Part shown: one piece after another, positions 54,131 to 63,619 of the stretch
How positions within the stretch are numbered: the first letter of the stretch is position 1
Layout of the letters: every line of letters starts with the position of its first letter
Assembly (NCBI RefSeq): GCF_024609765.1
Contig: NZ_JANFDG010000015.1
Span: 1-64,000, forward strand
From: Shinella pollutisoli
Lineage (GTDB): Bacteria; Pseudomonadota; Alphaproteobacteria; Rhizobiales; Rhizobiaceae
Length of the DNA stretch: 64,000 bases
Direction: 5' to 3'
Position numbers and translations under genes: made by a program
The notes under the pieces: generated by a model
What the model was told of the DNA's origin: nothing
The model's database searches: none
The model's input: the letters and a program-made list of their open reading frames with translations, nothing else

Positions 54131-56918
54131 CGGCGGCACGGCCATCGACCGGGGGCGGCCGCTCGCCTTCACCTTCGACGGCAGGCGGATCGAGGGTTTT
54201 TCCGGCGACACGGTCGCCTCGGCGCTGCTTGCCGGAGGCGTCTCCATCCTCGGCCGCAGCTTCAAGTACCACCGTCCGCGCGGCCTCTGGGGTGCCGGCG
54301 TCGAGGAGCCGAACGCGCTCGTCGACATCGCCGGCGGCATGCCGAACACGCGCGCCACGCAGGTGCCCGCCGAGGACGGGTTGGCGGTGCGCAGCGTCAA
54401 CGCCGCGCCGAGCGCCGAGAAGGACCGCCACGCCTTCCTCGACGCCTTCTCGCGCTTCATCCCGGCGGCCTTCTACTACAAGACCTTCATGTTCCCCGAC
54501 TGGCACCGGTTCGAGCCGCGCATCCGCGCGATGGCGGGCCTCGGCACGCTGGACGAGAATGTGAAGGCCCCGGCTTTCGCCGAGCAGGTCAACCATCATT
54601 GCGACGTGCTGGTGGTCGGCGCCGGGCCTGCGGGGCTTCTTGCCGCCCGCAAGGCCGTTCGCGCCGGCCGGCGCGTCGTGCTCTCGGACGACGGGCGGCA
54701 GGCAGGCGGCAGCCTGCTGTTCCGCGCGGCCACCGTTGAGGGGAAGCCGGGCGCGGAATGGGCGGCGGACGTGGCGGCGGAGCTGACGCGGGCAGGGGCC
54801 CTGGTGCTCGCCGGCACGACGGCCTTCGGCATCTACGATCACCGCCTCGTCGGCCTCAACGAGAAGGGCGAGGGCGGCGCGCCGGACCGGCTGTGGCGGG
54901 TGCGCGCGCAGTCGATCGTGCTCGCCACGGGCGCGATCGAGCGGCCGCTGCCCTTCGGCAACAACGACCTGCCGGGCGTCATGTCGGCCGAGGCGGCGCT
55001 CGTCTATCTCCGCCGCTTCGGCGTCGCCGCCGGCCGCAAGGTCGTGGTGGCGACGAACAACGGGCTCGCCTACGAGACGGCGGAAGCGCTCGCCGCCGCC
55101 GGCGCCGACGTGACGGTGGTCGACCATCGCGCCGACGTTGCCGCGCCCGCCGGGCTCCGGGTCCTCAGGGGCACCTCCATCGTCTCGGCGGGCGGCCGCA
55201 ATGCCGTAAGCAGCGTCCGGCTCTCCGACGGCCAGGTGCTGGAGGCGGACGCGGTGCTCGCATCGGGCGGCTTCACGCCGACCGTGCATCTCTACTGCCA
55301 GGCGCAGGGCAGGCTCGACTGGCGCGACGACATCCTCGCCTTCGTGCCCGGCCGCGCCGTGGCGGGCGTCGAGGTTGCGGGTGCGGCCGCCGGCGACTTC
55401 GGCCTTCCGGCGGAGCTTGCCGACGGCACCGGCCGCAGCCTTGGCATCGTCGCCGCCTGGCCGAAGCCGCGGGCGAGGCAGCGTGTCTGGATCGACCTCC
55501 AGAACGACGTCACCGCCAAGGACGTGGAGCTCGCCGTCAGGGAGAATTTCGTCTCCGTCGAGCACCTGAAGCGCTACACCACGCTCGGCATGGCGACCGA
55601 CCAAGGCAAGACCTCGAACGTCAACGGCCTGGCGCTGGTGGCGGAACTCACCGGCCGGCGCATTCCCGAGGTGGGCACGACGACCTACCGCCCGCCCTTC
55701 ACGCCCGTGCCGTTCGCCGCCTTCGCCGGCGCCCGCTCCGGCACGCGCATGAACCCGCTGCGCCGCCTGCCGCTCGAAGGCGAGCACCGGGCGGCGGGCG
55801 CGGTGTTCCGCGACTACGGCGGCTGGCTGCGTCCGGCCTTCTACGGCGCGGGAGCGCCGGACGAGCGCATCCAGGCCGAAGCCGCGGCCGCGCGCGCTGG
55901 CGTCGCGCTCTTCGACGGCTCGCCGCTCGGCAAGATCGAGGTGATCGGGCCGGATGCCGCGCCCTTCCTCGATTTCATCTACTACAACACGATGTCGACG
56001 CTCGCCCTCGGCCGCTGCCGCTACGGCTTCATCCTGACGGAGGCCGGCATCGTCTATGACGACGGCGTGCTGGTGCGGCTCGACGAGGACCGCTTCGTCG
56101 TCTCCTGCTCGTCCTCGCACGTGGCGGGCGTCCACGCCCTCCTGGAGGAATGGCGGCAGGACCGCTTCGACCGGCGGCGCGTCTTCATCCACAATGCGAC
56201 GGCCGAGATGGCGACGCTGACGGTCACCGGCCCGAAGTCGCGGGCGCTGATGGAGGCGGTCGGCTTCGGCGCCGCGCTCGACGATGCCGCCCTGCCGCAC
56301 ATGGCCGTCACGGCCGGCGTCTTCGAAGGCGTGCCGGTCCGGATCGCCCGCGTCAGCTTCACCGGCGAGCGCTCCTACGAGATTTCCGTGCCGGCCGACC
56401 ATGCCGGGGCGCTCTGGGCGCGGCTCGGCCATGCGGGTGCGGCCTTCGGCGCGACGCTCCTCGGCCTCGAAGCCCTGATGATCCTGCGTGCGGAGAAGGG
56501 CTATGTCGTCATCGGCAAGGACACCGACGGCACCAGCCGGCCGATGGATTTCGGCCTCGCGGCGCCGCTCGCGAGGAAGACGGTCGAGTTCGTCGGCCGC
56601 CGCTCGCTCGTCACCGAGGACGCGTCCCGGCTGGACCGGCGGCAGTTCGTCGGCCTGGAAGCGGTCGATGGCAAGGGCGTGCTGCCGACCGGCGCGCACG
56701 GCATCGAGCGCGGGGAAGGGGGACTGCGCAGCACCGGCTACGTCACGTCGAGCTACTTCAGTCCCGCCCTGCAGAAGCCGATCGCGCTCGGGCTGATCGA
56801 GCGCGGCCTGTCGCGCATGGGCGACGTCATCGAATTGCAGCATCTCAGGGAATTGCGGCATGCCCGCATCGTCGCCCCCTGCGCCTTCGACCCGGAAGGA
56901 GGCCGCCTCCATGCTTGA
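54111..56918 (+). CDS. soxA: Sarcosine oxidase, alpha subunit
   Basis: This 935-residue subunit has three parts. The N-terminal Fer2-like domain includes FTFDGRRIEGFSGDTVASALLAGG (in part). An NAD-binding domain follows with VVGAGPAGLLAARKA. A C-terminal GcvT-like tetrahydrofolate aminomethyltransferase half includes the folate site near SYEISVPADHAGALW. Family members are often 980-1000 residues, so it is slightly short. It overlaps soxD by 20 bases and soxG by eight. Confidence 0.95.
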   Translation: MTAWRTDGGTAIDRGRPLAFTFDGRRIEGFSGDTVASALLAGGVSILGRSFKYHRPRGLWGAGVEEPNALVDIAGGMPNTRATQVPAEDGLAVRSVNAAPSAEKDRHAFLDAFSRFIPAAFYYKTFMFPDWHRFEPRIRAMAGLGTLDENVKAPAFAEQVNHHCDVLVVGAGPAGLLAARKAVRAGRRVVLSDDGRQAGGSLLFRAATVEGKPGAEWAADVAAELTRAGALVLAGTTAFGIYDHRLVGLNEKGEGGAPDRLWRVRAQSIVLATGAIERPLPFGNNDLPGVMSAEAALVYLRRFGVAAGRKVVVATNNGLAYETAEALAAAGADVTVVDHRADVAAPAGLRVLRGTSIVSAGGRNAVSSVRLSDGQVLEADAVLASGGFTPTVHLYCQAQGRLDWRDDILAFVPGRAVAGVEVAGAAAGDFGLPAELADGTGRSLGIVAAWPKPRARQRVWIDLQNDVTAKDVELAVRENFVSVEHLKRYTTLGMATDQGKTSNVNGLALVAELTGRRIPEVGTTTYRPPFTPVPFAAFAGARSGTRMNPLRRLPLEGEHRAAGAVFRDYGGWLRPAFYGAGAPDERIQAEAAAARAGVALFDGSPLGKIEVIGPDAAPFLDFIYYNTMSTLALGRCRYGFILTEAGIVYDDGVLVRLDEDRFVVSCSSSHVAGVHALLEEWRQDRFDRRRVFIHNATAEMATLTVTGPKSRALMEAVGFGAALDDAALPHMAVTAGVFEGVPVRIARVSFTGERSYEISVPADHAGALWARLGHAGAAFGATLLGLEALMILRAEKGYVVIGKDTDGTSRPMDFGLAAPLARKTVEFVGRRSLVTEDASRLDRRQFVGLEAVDGKGVLPTGAHGIERGEGGLRSTGYVTSSYFSPALQKPIALGLIERGLSRMGDVIELQHLRELRHARIVAPCAFDPEGGRLHA

Positions 56919-57453
56919 CAACTCGGCTAGGTGGCGGCCCGAGCCGGACTGGGAGAATGCCCGCCTCGAAGGGCGGACGGTCGCGGTGCGCGCCGTCACC
57001 GGCCTGGCACAACGTCTCGTCAGCGGCGATCTCGATCGTTTCCTCGCCCGTCACGGTCTCGGCTGCGACGTCGGCGCGCTGGGTCTCGCCTCCGGCGGGC
57101 GCTATGCGGTGCGCGTGGCGCGCGACCGGCTGCTCGTCGTCGGCCTTCCCGCATCCGAATGTGCCGACGGCTGGCATGCGGACGGCTACGCCGTCACGAC
57201 GATGGGCTCGGCGCTGCGTGTCCTCGACGCGCGGGGGGAGGGCGTGCGCGACCTTCTGGCGCGGGCGACGACGGTCGATCCCGACGATCCGGGCCCATGC
57301 GCCGCCTTGCGGTTTTTCGGCCTGACCTGCACTGTCTATTTTCACGGGGACGCGCAGACATTGCGCATCCACGTCGAGCGGGGACTTGCCGCCTCGCTGT
57401 GGGAATGGCTCGAATGCCAGCCGCTCCTTTCGGGCGGAGCGGGCGGCGGCTGA
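56911..57453 (+). CDS. soxG: Sarcosine oxidase, gamma subunit
   Basis: This 180-residue subunit is related to the GcvT C-terminal fold; the segments GYAVTTMGSALRVLD and LRIHVERGLAASLWEWL are typical. The start at 56911 overlaps the soxA stop. With B, D and A it makes the heterotetrameric enzyme that uses FAD, FMN, NAD and tetrahydrofolate. Confidence 0.92.
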   Translation: MLDNSARWRPEPDWENARLEGRTVAVRAVTGLAQRLVSGDLDRFLARHGLGCDVGALGLASGGRYAVRVARDRLLVVGLPASECADGWHADGYAVTTMGSALRVLDARGEGVRDLLARATTVDPDDPGPCAALRFFGLTCTVYFHGDAQTLRIHVERGLAASLWEWLECQPLLSGGAGGG

Positions 57454-57519
57454 GGATTGGAATTTCGTTCTGGAAGGAGAGCCCCGCGCTGATGCGGGCA
57501 CAAAAGGGAGCTGAGACAC

Positions 57520-58635
57520 ATGAGAAACATCCTGATCATCGGCACGGCGCTTGGCCTGCTCATGGGGACGGCGGCGCGGGCGGACGACCTGACCTTCGCC
57601 GTGGCCGGCCCCATGACCGGGCCGCTCGCCACCATCGGCGACCAGTTCAAGCAGGGCGCGCAGGCGGCCGCCGACGCCATCAACGCCAAGGGCGGCGTGC
57701 TCGGCCGGCAGATCGCGCTGCAGTTCGAGGACGACCAGTGCGATCCGAAGCAGGCCGTCTCGGTCGCCAACCGGATCACCGCGGCCGGCATCAGCTTCGT
57801 CGACGGCCATGCCTGCTCGGGTTCCAGCATTCCGGCCTCGGCGGTCTATGCCGAGAACGGCACGCTGATGATGAGCCCGGCCTCCTCCAACCCGGTGATG
57901 ACGGACGACGCGGCCGCCAAGGGCTGGACCAACATCATGCGCCTCTACACCCGTGACGACGCCCAGGGCGCCTTCATCGGCCCGTGGATCGCCAAGGAAT
58001 ATGCCGGCAAGAACGTCGCGGTCCTGCACGACAAGACGGCCTACGGCCAGGGCGTCGCCGACGCGGTGCGTGCGACGATGAACGCGAACGGGCTCACGGA
58101 AATCCTCTACGAGGGCATCAATGCCGGCGAGAAGGACTACAACGCGCTGGTGACGAAGCTGAAGGACGCCAAGGTCGACGTCGTCTATTTCGGCGGCTAC
58201 CATCCGGAAGCCGGCCTCATCCTGCGCCAGACCGCCGAGCAGGGCTACAAGTTCCAGCTCATCATGCCCGACTCGATCGCCTCGCCGGAATTCTGGCAGG
58301 TCGCCGGGCCTGCCGGCGAGGGCACGCTGTTCGTCTTCCCGTCCGACCCGCAGGCCAAGCCCGAGGCGAAGGAGGCCGTCGAGAAGATTTCCGCCGGCGG
58401 CTTCAAGCCGGAAGGTTTTACGCTCTTCTCCTACGCCGTGATCCAGGCTTTCGCCCAGGGCATCGAGCGGGCCGGCTCGGACGATCCCACCAAGGTCGCC
58501 GAGGCGCTCAAGAACGGCGAGCCGATCGAGACCGTCGTCGGAACCGTCGTCTTCGACGAGAAGGGCGACCTGAAGGACGCCAGCTACGACATCAACCGCT
58601 GGAGCAACGGCAGCTACGCGCCGATCGCGAACTGA
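57520..58635 (+). CDS. Branched-chain amino acid-type ABC transporter substrate-binding protein
   Basis: This 371-residue periplasmic receptor of the LivJ/LivK/BraC group has a signal peptide (IIGTALGLLMGTAARA) and the mature start DDLTFAVAGPMTGPLATIGDQFKQG. It has the LivJ-type VAVLHDKTAYGQGVADAVR segment and FDEKGDLKDASYDINRW near the C-terminus. It is an orphan here, with no permease or ATPase beside it. It may supply a transporter encoded elsewhere. A strong terminator follows. Confidence 0.93.
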   Translation: MRNILIIGTALGLLMGTAARADDLTFAVAGPMTGPLATIGDQFKQGAQAAADAINAKGGVLGRQIALQFEDDQCDPKQAVSVANRITAAGISFVDGHACSGSSIPASAVYAENGTLMMSPASSNPVMTDDAAAKGWTNIMRLYTRDDAQGAFIGPWIAKEYAGKNVAVLHDKTAYGQGVADAVRATMNANGLTEILYEGINAGEKDYNALVTKLKDAKVDVVYFGGYHPEAGLILRQTAEQGYKFQLIMPDSIASPEFWQVAGPAGEGTLFVFPSDPQAKPEAKEAVEKISAGGFKPEGFTLFSYAVIQAFAQGIERAGSDDPTKVAEALKNGEPIETVVGTVVFDEKGDLKDASYDINRWSNGSYAPIAN

Positions 58636-58658
58636 AACGGACGCGACGCTGAACGAGG

Positions 58659-58683
58659 AAGGCCCGGCGGAATGCCGGGCCTT
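58659..58683 (+). terminator. Rho-independent terminator
   Basis: A 10-bp stem (58659-58668 with 58674-58683) closes the loop ggaat and is followed by ttttcg. It lies 23 bases after the binding-protein stop. Confidence 0.9.
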
Positions 58684-58706
58684 TTCGCATGCTCGCGGCG
58701 GCGCCC

Positions 58707-58812
58707 AGAGCATTTCCAGCCGAAGCGGGATCGCTTCGGCGTCGGATAATGCGGAAAAAACAATAATCTAGAGCATTTCCGGTGGCCCGGATTTCACCGG
58801 AAATGCTCTAGA
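58707..58812. repeat. Rhizobial dispersed repeat, two hairpins
   Basis: The left part (58707-58760) contains a GCCGAAGCG/CGCTTCGGC hairpin, and the right part is an 18-bp perfect inverted repeat (58767-58784 with 58795-58812). The repeat's CTAG supplies the stop codon of the minus-strand lactonase gene. The layout is that of repeats dispersed in Rhizobiaceae. Confidence 0.65.
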
Positions 58813-59686
58813 AAGAGCAGAGGCGCTGTTCCATGCCGGCGATGTCGACCTCGACGGCGAAGACGCCGCCGGCATGGGGCGCGGCGGCCAGCTCCTCGGC
58901 GGTATGGCGGACGCGCAGCGTGGTGACGTAGAGGGTCCTGAGCCCGTCGCCGCCGAGCGCCACGCAGGTCGGTCCCTTCGTCGGAAGGTCCACCCTCGCG
59001 GTGACCCGCCCGTCCGGATCGAAGCGCACGACGCAGCCGCCCCAGACCCGCGCGCTCCAGTAGTTCCCCTCCGCGTCGACCGTGCCGCCGTCCGGGCAGC
59101 CGGGTGCCGCGTCCGGACCGGCGAGCGGCGAGATTTCGTCGAACGCGGAGAAATCCGGGCCGATGCGGAACCGCCGGATCGTGCCCACGGCGGTGTCGGC
59201 GAAATACATGATCGCGCCGTCGGGGGAGAAGGCGAGGCCGTTGCTCGTGGTGATGCCGCCCAGCAGCCGGACGAGGCCGCCGTCCGGGCCGAGCCGGTAG
59301 AGGGAGGCGATCGGCCGGCGCGCCTCCATGTCCTGCGTCTCGTCGAAGGTGCCGAAGACGATCCCGCCGTAGGGATCGACCGTCGCGTCGTTCGCGCGGG
59401 TCTGCGGCAGCGCCGTCTCGATATCGTGGAGCTTCGCGAAGGACGTGAGCGCGCCGTCGGCAAGCGCGATCTGCTTCGGGAAGCCGAGCACGAAACCCCC
59501 GCCCTTCCGCGGCAGGATGAAGCCGGCGCGGCCGGGCAGCTGATAGCGCGTCAGTTGCCCGCCGTCCGTCCGCCGGTAGACGCAGCTGCGCTCGATGTCC
59601 GTCCACCAGAGCGTTCCGTCCCGGTGGTCCCAGTAGCATCCTTCCCCGAGCTCGTTGCGGCAGTCTTCGAGAACCCTCGCTTCCAT
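58808..59686 (-). CDS. SMP-30/gluconolactonase family protein
   Basis: This 292-residue six-bladed beta-propeller hydrolase has ELGEGCYWDHRDGTLWWTDIE at the start, RANDATVDPYGGIVFGT, TSNGLAFSPDG, and DGGTVDAEGNYWSA (metal-site residues Glu, Asn and Asp). It would hydrolyse a sugar lactone. The start at 59686 has an AGGTG site. The gene overlaps neither neighbour, and the aldolase stops nine bases upstream. Its stop lies inside the repeat. Confidence 0.92.
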   Translation of the reverse strand: MEARVLEDCRNELGEGCYWDHRDGTLWWTDIERSCVYRRTDGGQLTRYQLPGRAGFILPRKGGGFVLGFPKQIALADGALTSFAKLHDIETALPQTRANDATVDPYGGIVFGTFDETQDMEARRPIASLYRLGPDGGLVRLLGGITTSNGLAFSPDGAIMYFADTAVGTIRRFRIGPDFSAFDEISPLAGPDAAPGCPDGGTVDAEGNYWSARVWGGCVVRFDPDGRVTARVDLPTKGPTCVALGGDGLRTLYVTTLRVRHTAEELAAAPHAGGVFAVEVDIAGMEQRLCSF

Positions 59687-59694
59687 GGTGCACC

Positions 59695-60456
59695 TCATGC
59701 CTTGCCGATGACGGCGAGTTCGGCGGCCAGGGCGGCCTTCAGGAGATTGGCGTCGCTGTTCGGCACGACGAAGTCGAAGCCCTGCTCGGCCCGCCGTCTC
59801 GCCACGGCCCCCGACGGGCAGAAGAGGCCCGCCCGCTTGCCCGCCGCCTTCGCCGCGGCGAGGCACCGGTCGATCGCGGCGCGGACGTCCGAGTCGGACG
59901 GGTCTGCCGCGGTGCCCCTGCCGAGGTTGAGCCCGAGGTCGCTCGGGCCGACGAAGATGCCGTCCAGTCCGTCGACCGCGCAGATGTCGTCCACGGCGGC
60001 GAGGCCCTCGCGGGTTTCTATCATCGCCAGCCGGACGATCGTCGCGTCGGCGTGCTGCGCATAGTCCGGGCCGCCGTAGAGAAGCCCGCGGGCGGGGCCG
60101 AAGCTGCGCCCGCCGAGCGGCGGATAGGAGGAGGCGTCGACGAGGGCTTTCGCATCCCCCACGCTGTTCACGAGCGGGCAGATGATGCCGTAGCTGCCGG
60201 CGTCGAGGGCCTTCATGATGATCCCCGGCTCCGCGTTGGGAACGCGCACGAAAGGGGTGGCCGGCGTCGCGGAGATCGCCTGCAGCATGACGATCATGTC
60301 GGAGACGTCGGTCATCGCGTGCTGCAGGTCGATGGTGACGCAGTCCACCCCGCTCAGGCCGACGATTTCCGCGGTATAGCTGTTGCCGAAGGAAAGCCAG
60401 CCGGACACCGCGGCCTCTCCCGCGTTCCAGCGCTCCCTCACCCTGTTTGGTCTCAT
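59695..60456 (-). CDS. HpcH/HpaI-type aldolase
   Basis: This 253-residue class II pyruvate aldolase has GVDCVTIDLQHAM, RVPNAEPGIIMKALDAGSYGIICP (in part), IETREGLAAVDDI with the metal-binding Glu, and DGIFVGPSDLGLNLG. It cleaves a 2-keto-3-deoxy sugar acid or similar compound to pyruvate and an aldehyde. It overlaps the downstream dehydrogenase fragment's stop (60453-60456), so both were one operon. Confidence 0.93.
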   Translation of the reverse strand: MRPNRVRERWNAGEAAVSGWLSFGNSYTAEIVGLSGVDCVTIDLQHAMTDVSDMIVMLQAISATPATPFVRVPNAEPGIIMKALDAGSYGIICPLVNSVGDAKALVDASSYPPLGGRSFGPARGLLYGGPDYAQHADATIVRLAMIETREGLAAVDDICAVDGLDGIFVGPSDLGLNLGRGTAADPSDSDVRAAIDRCLAAAKAAGKRAGLFCPSGAVARRRAEQGFDFVVPNSDANLLKAALAAELAVIGKA

Positions 60457-61073
60457 GGCCGGTTCCCTCCCATGGCGGTCCTGTTGACGACGAGCTGCGG
60501 GTCCAGCCGGCCGTCGAGGCCGTCGAGGACGTTCTCCACCGTCTTCACGCCCATCGCGATGAGCGCGCCTTCCGTCAGTGCCGCGGAATGCGGGCTCAGG
60601 ACGATGCGGTCCTGCCCGATCAGGGGCGAGGAGAGCGGCAGCGGCTCCCGGTCGAACGTGTCGAGCCCGGCGCCGTGGATGGCGCCGCTCGCCACCGCCT
60701 CCGCCAGGGCCTCCTCGTTTACGAGGCCGCCGCGGCTGGCGTTCACGACGATGGCGTTCCTCGGAAGGAGGGCGAGCTCGCGCGCGCCGAGGATGTTGCG
60801 GGTCTCCGGCGTCAGCGGGGCATGGAGGCTGACGATGTCCGCGTGCGCGAGCGCGTCGTCGAGCGCGGCGAAGCGCCGGACGTCCGCCTCGATGGCGTTC
60901 AGGTACGGGTCGTAGACGGCGATCTCCAGGCCGAAGGCCCGGGCGCGCCTGGCGACTTCGCGGCCGATCTGCCCGTAGCCGACCAGCAGCATGGTCTTGC
61001 CGCTGAGCTCCACGCTCAGCGACTGGCCGCGGGCGGAAAACCGGCCCTCGCGCACGGCGCGGTGGGATCGCAC
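60453..61073 (-). pseudogene. D-2-hydroxyacid dehydrogenase, N-terminal truncation
   Basis: The fragment (206 codons) retains the NAD-binding domain: GKTMLLVGYGQIGREVA, VSLHAPLTPETRNILG, NASRGGLVNEEAL and the His of LSPHSAALT. The roughly 110 N-terminal residues that carry the substrate domain are missing. The sequence upstream at 61074 is instead the tail of an IclR regulator on the other strand. The GTG at 61073 is only a chance start. The gene is probably inactive. Confidence 0.8.
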
Positions 61074-61172
61074 AAGATGCGGCGCTCGATCGAGGAGCTG
61101 AAGCGGGACTTCCTGCCGGTGCTGCTCGACGCGGCGGACCGGATCAGCGAGGAGGTTTCCGCCGCGCCCTGA
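61074..61172 (+). pseudogene. C-terminal remnant of an IclR family regulator
   Basis: Reading plus strand, 32 codons encode a typical IclR C-terminal helix: RRSIEELKRDFLPVLLDAADRISEEV (in part), then stop at 61170-61172. All upstream DNA is the truncated dehydrogenase on the other strand, so the DNA-binding and effector parts are gone. A single deletion spanning two divergent genes explains this. Confidence 0.6.
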
Positions 61173-61193
61173 GGCGGGGCTGGGGCCGCCCGG

Positions 61194-62174
61194 TCAGGCG
61201 CTCGCCCTGACCACCAGCTTGCCCGGCAGGATCCGCACCACGCCCTCGCCGATCGGCGGCAGGTCGTTTTCCTCGATGAGATTGACCGTTTCCTGGACCA
61301 TGCGCTCCAGGGGCTGGCGGATCGTCGTGAGCTGGTAGGAATTCCACGCGGCCATGGGTATGTCGTCGAACCCCACGACGGCGAGGTCGCCGGGCACCGA
61401 CATTCCCCGTTCCCGCGCCGCATCGATCGCCGCCAGCGCCATCAGGTCGTTGCAGCAGAACAGGGCATCCGGCGGATCGCTGCCCTCCAGCAGGGATTTC
61501 GCCGCGGCATAGGCGATCCTGTAGTTGAAGGCGCCGTCGACGACGGCATGCAGGTCCCGGCCTTCCTCGTTCAGGCGCTCGCGGAAGCCGCGGGCGCGCT
61601 CGACATGCGTCGACGTGCTGGCAAGGCCCGCAACGAAGCCGATCCTGCGGCGGCCGCGGGAGAGCAGGAACTGCGCGGCATCGCGGCCGCCGGCATAGTT
61701 GTCGCAGGCGACGGCATCGACGCGGACATCGAGCTGGGTGCGGTTGAGCAGGATGATCCTGATCCCGTGCTGCCGGCACGCCGCCGCCATCCCGGAAGTG
61801 AGGTGGGCGGATGTGACGATCACCGCGCGCGGGCGTGCGGCGACGACCTGGTCGATCGCCGAATCCACCGTCGTTCCCTCGGGCAGCGCATAGACGAGCA
61901 ATTGCTGGCCCTTCGCCTGCAGGCTCTTCGCGAGCGATTCGAGCACCAGCGGATAGAAGGGATTTGCGAGGTCGCCGGTGACGAGGCTGACCGTCCCGGC
62001 CGCGATCGCCTCCGCGGTGCGCCGCGCGGGGCTGACATAGCCGAGCTCCGCGGCGGCGGCGAGGATCCGCCTGCGCTTCTCCGCGTCGAGCGGCGCTCCC
62101 GGCAGGAAGGCGCGGGAGACCGCCGACAGCGAGACGTTGGCGGCATGCGCGACCTGTTTGGCGGTGGGCTTCAT
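61194..62174 (-). CDS. LacI family transcriptional regulator
   Basis: This 326-residue regulator has an N-terminal helix-turn-helix ([19 protein letters not shown]) and hinge, then a periplasmic-binding-like domain with [23 protein letters not shown] (in part) and [15 protein letters not shown]. It is divergent from the HisD-like gene, with TGAAA-type sites at 62186-62219 in the shared 98-bp region. It probably controls this sugar-acid cluster. Confidence 0.94.
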   Translation of the reverse strand: MKPTAKQVAHAANVSLSAVSRAFLPGAPLDAEKRRRILAAAAELGYVSPARRTAEAIAAGTVSLVTGDLANPFYPLVLESLAKSLQAKGQQLLVYALPEGTTVDSAIDQVVAARPRAVIVTSAHLTSGMAAACRQHGIRIILLNRTQLDVRVDAVACDNYAGGRDAAQFLLSRGRRRIGFVAGLASTSTHVERARGFRERLNEEGRDLHAVVDGAFNYRIAYAAAKSLLEGSDPPDALFCCNDLMALAAIDAARERGMSVPGDLAVVGFDDIPMAAWNSYQLTTIRQPLERMVQETVNLIEENDLPPIGEGVVRILPGKLVVRASA

Positions 62175-62185
62175 GGCGGATCCTG

Positions 62186-62219
62186 TGAAAGTTTTTCATG
62201 ATCATACTGAAAACTTGCA
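62186..62219. promoter_or_regulatory. LacI-type operator sites
   Basis: TGAAA-GTT-TTTCA (62186-62198) is a short inverted repeat. TGAAAACTTGCA (62208-62219) is a related copy of its reverse complement (TGAAAAACTTTCA). Both lie between the LacI gene and the divergent HisD-like gene. Confidence 0.5.
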
Positions 62220-62272
62220 CCGGAGCGCAAGGCCGCCTTATCGTTCGCTGGAGAGCAAGAGGAGTGTGTGCC

Positions 62273-63583
62273 ATGCCCGTTCGCCATCTGAAGACCGGAA
62301 AGCCCGCCGCGGATCGGGCGGACGACGACGCGAAGGTCCGCGCCGTCGTCGAAGCCACCCTGAAGGACATCGAGGAGCGGGGCGACGCCGCCGTCCGCGC
62401 GCTCTCGGAGAAATTCGACCGGTTCTCGCCTCCCTCCTTCCTGCTGTCGCCGTCGGAGATCGAGGCGGCGATGAACCGGGTGTCAGAGCGCGACATGGCC
62501 GATATCCGGTTCGCGCAGAAGCAGATCCGCAATTTCGCGCAGGTCCAGCGGGATTCTATGAAGGACGTCGAGGTCGAGACCTATCCGGGCGTCATCCTCG
62601 GCCATCGCAACATCCCCGTGCAATCCGTCGGATGCTACGTTCCCGGCGGGAAGTTCCCGATGGTCGCCTCGGCGCACATGTCCGTCCTGACGGCGTCGGT
62701 GGCCGGCGTGCCGCGCATCGTCGCGGCCGCGCCGCCGCAGAAGGGCGAGCCGCATCCGGCGATCGTCGCGGCCATGCACATGGGCGGGGCGCACGAGATC
62801 TACGTGCTCGGCGGCATGCAGGCGGTCGGCGCGATGGCGCTCGGCACGCAGACGATCCGGCCGGTCGACATGCTCGTCGGCCCGGGCAACGCCTTCGTCG
62901 CGGAAGCCAAGCGCCAGCTCTACGGCCGGGTCGGGATCGACCTGTTCGCCGGCCCCACGGAAACGATGGTGATTGCCGACGAGACCGTCGATGCGGAGAT
63001 GTGCGCGACCGACCTGCTCGGCCAGGCCGAGCACGGCTACAATTCGCCGGCCGTCCTCGTGACGAATTCCGAAAGGCTGGCGCGCGGCACCCTTGCGGAG
63101 ATCGACCGCCTCCTCTCCATCCTGCCGACGGCGGAGACGGCCGCCGTGTCGTGGAGGGACTACGGCGAGGTCATCGTCTGCGACACGTACGAGGAGATGC
63201 TCGACGTCGCCAACGACATCGCCTCGGAGCATGTCCAGGTGATGACCGACCGCGACGACTGGTTCCTGGAGAAGATGCACTCCTACGGCGCGCTGTTCCT
63301 GGGTCCGAGGACGAACGTCGCCAACGGCGACAAGGTGATCGGCACCAACCATACCCTTCCGACCAGGAAGGCTGGACGCTACACCGGCGGGCTGTGGGTC
63401 GGAAAATTCATCAAGACCCATTCCTACCAGAAGGTCGTCACGGATGCCGCGGCCGCGGAGATCGGTGCATACTGCTCGCGCCTGTGCCTGCTGGAGGGCT
63501 TCGTCGGCCACGCGGAACAGGCGAACGTGCGCGTCCGCCGCTACGGCGGCCGCAACATCCCCTACGGCGCGGCGGCGGAGTGA
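62273..63583 (+). CDS. Histidinol dehydrogenase-like protein (HpsN/sulfopropanediol dehydrogenase type)
   Basis: This 436-residue NAD-dependent dehydrogenase of the HisD superfamily has [26 protein letters not shown] (in part), [41 protein letters not shown], and [20 protein letters not shown]. No his genes are nearby. It matches the HpsN-like group, which oxidises polyols such as 2,3-dihydroxypropane-1-sulfonate to a carboxylic acid. Here a sugar-acid or polyol substrate is likely. The start has an AGAGGAG site. Confidence 0.85.
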   Translation: MPVRHLKTGKPAADRADDDAKVRAVVEATLKDIEERGDAAVRALSEKFDRFSPPSFLLSPSEIEAAMNRVSERDMADIRFAQKQIRNFAQVQRDSMKDVEVETYPGVILGHRNIPVQSVGCYVPGGKFPMVASAHMSVLTASVAGVPRIVAAAPPQKGEPHPAIVAAMHMGGAHEIYVLGGMQAVGAMALGTQTIRPVDMLVGPGNAFVAEAKRQLYGRVGIDLFAGPTETMVIADETVDAEMCATDLLGQAEHGYNSPAVLVTNSERLARGTLAEIDRLLSILPTAETAAVSWRDYGEVIVCDTYEEMLDVANDIASEHVQVMTDRDDWFLEKMHSYGALFLGPRTNVANGDKVIGTNHTLPTRKAGRYTGGLWVGKFIKTHSYQKVVTDAAAAEIGAYCSRLCLLEGFVGHAEQANVRVRRYGGRNIPYGAAAE

Positions 63584-63619
63584 CCGGCGCGCGATCCCTC
63601 CGATGACAGGATGAACGCC

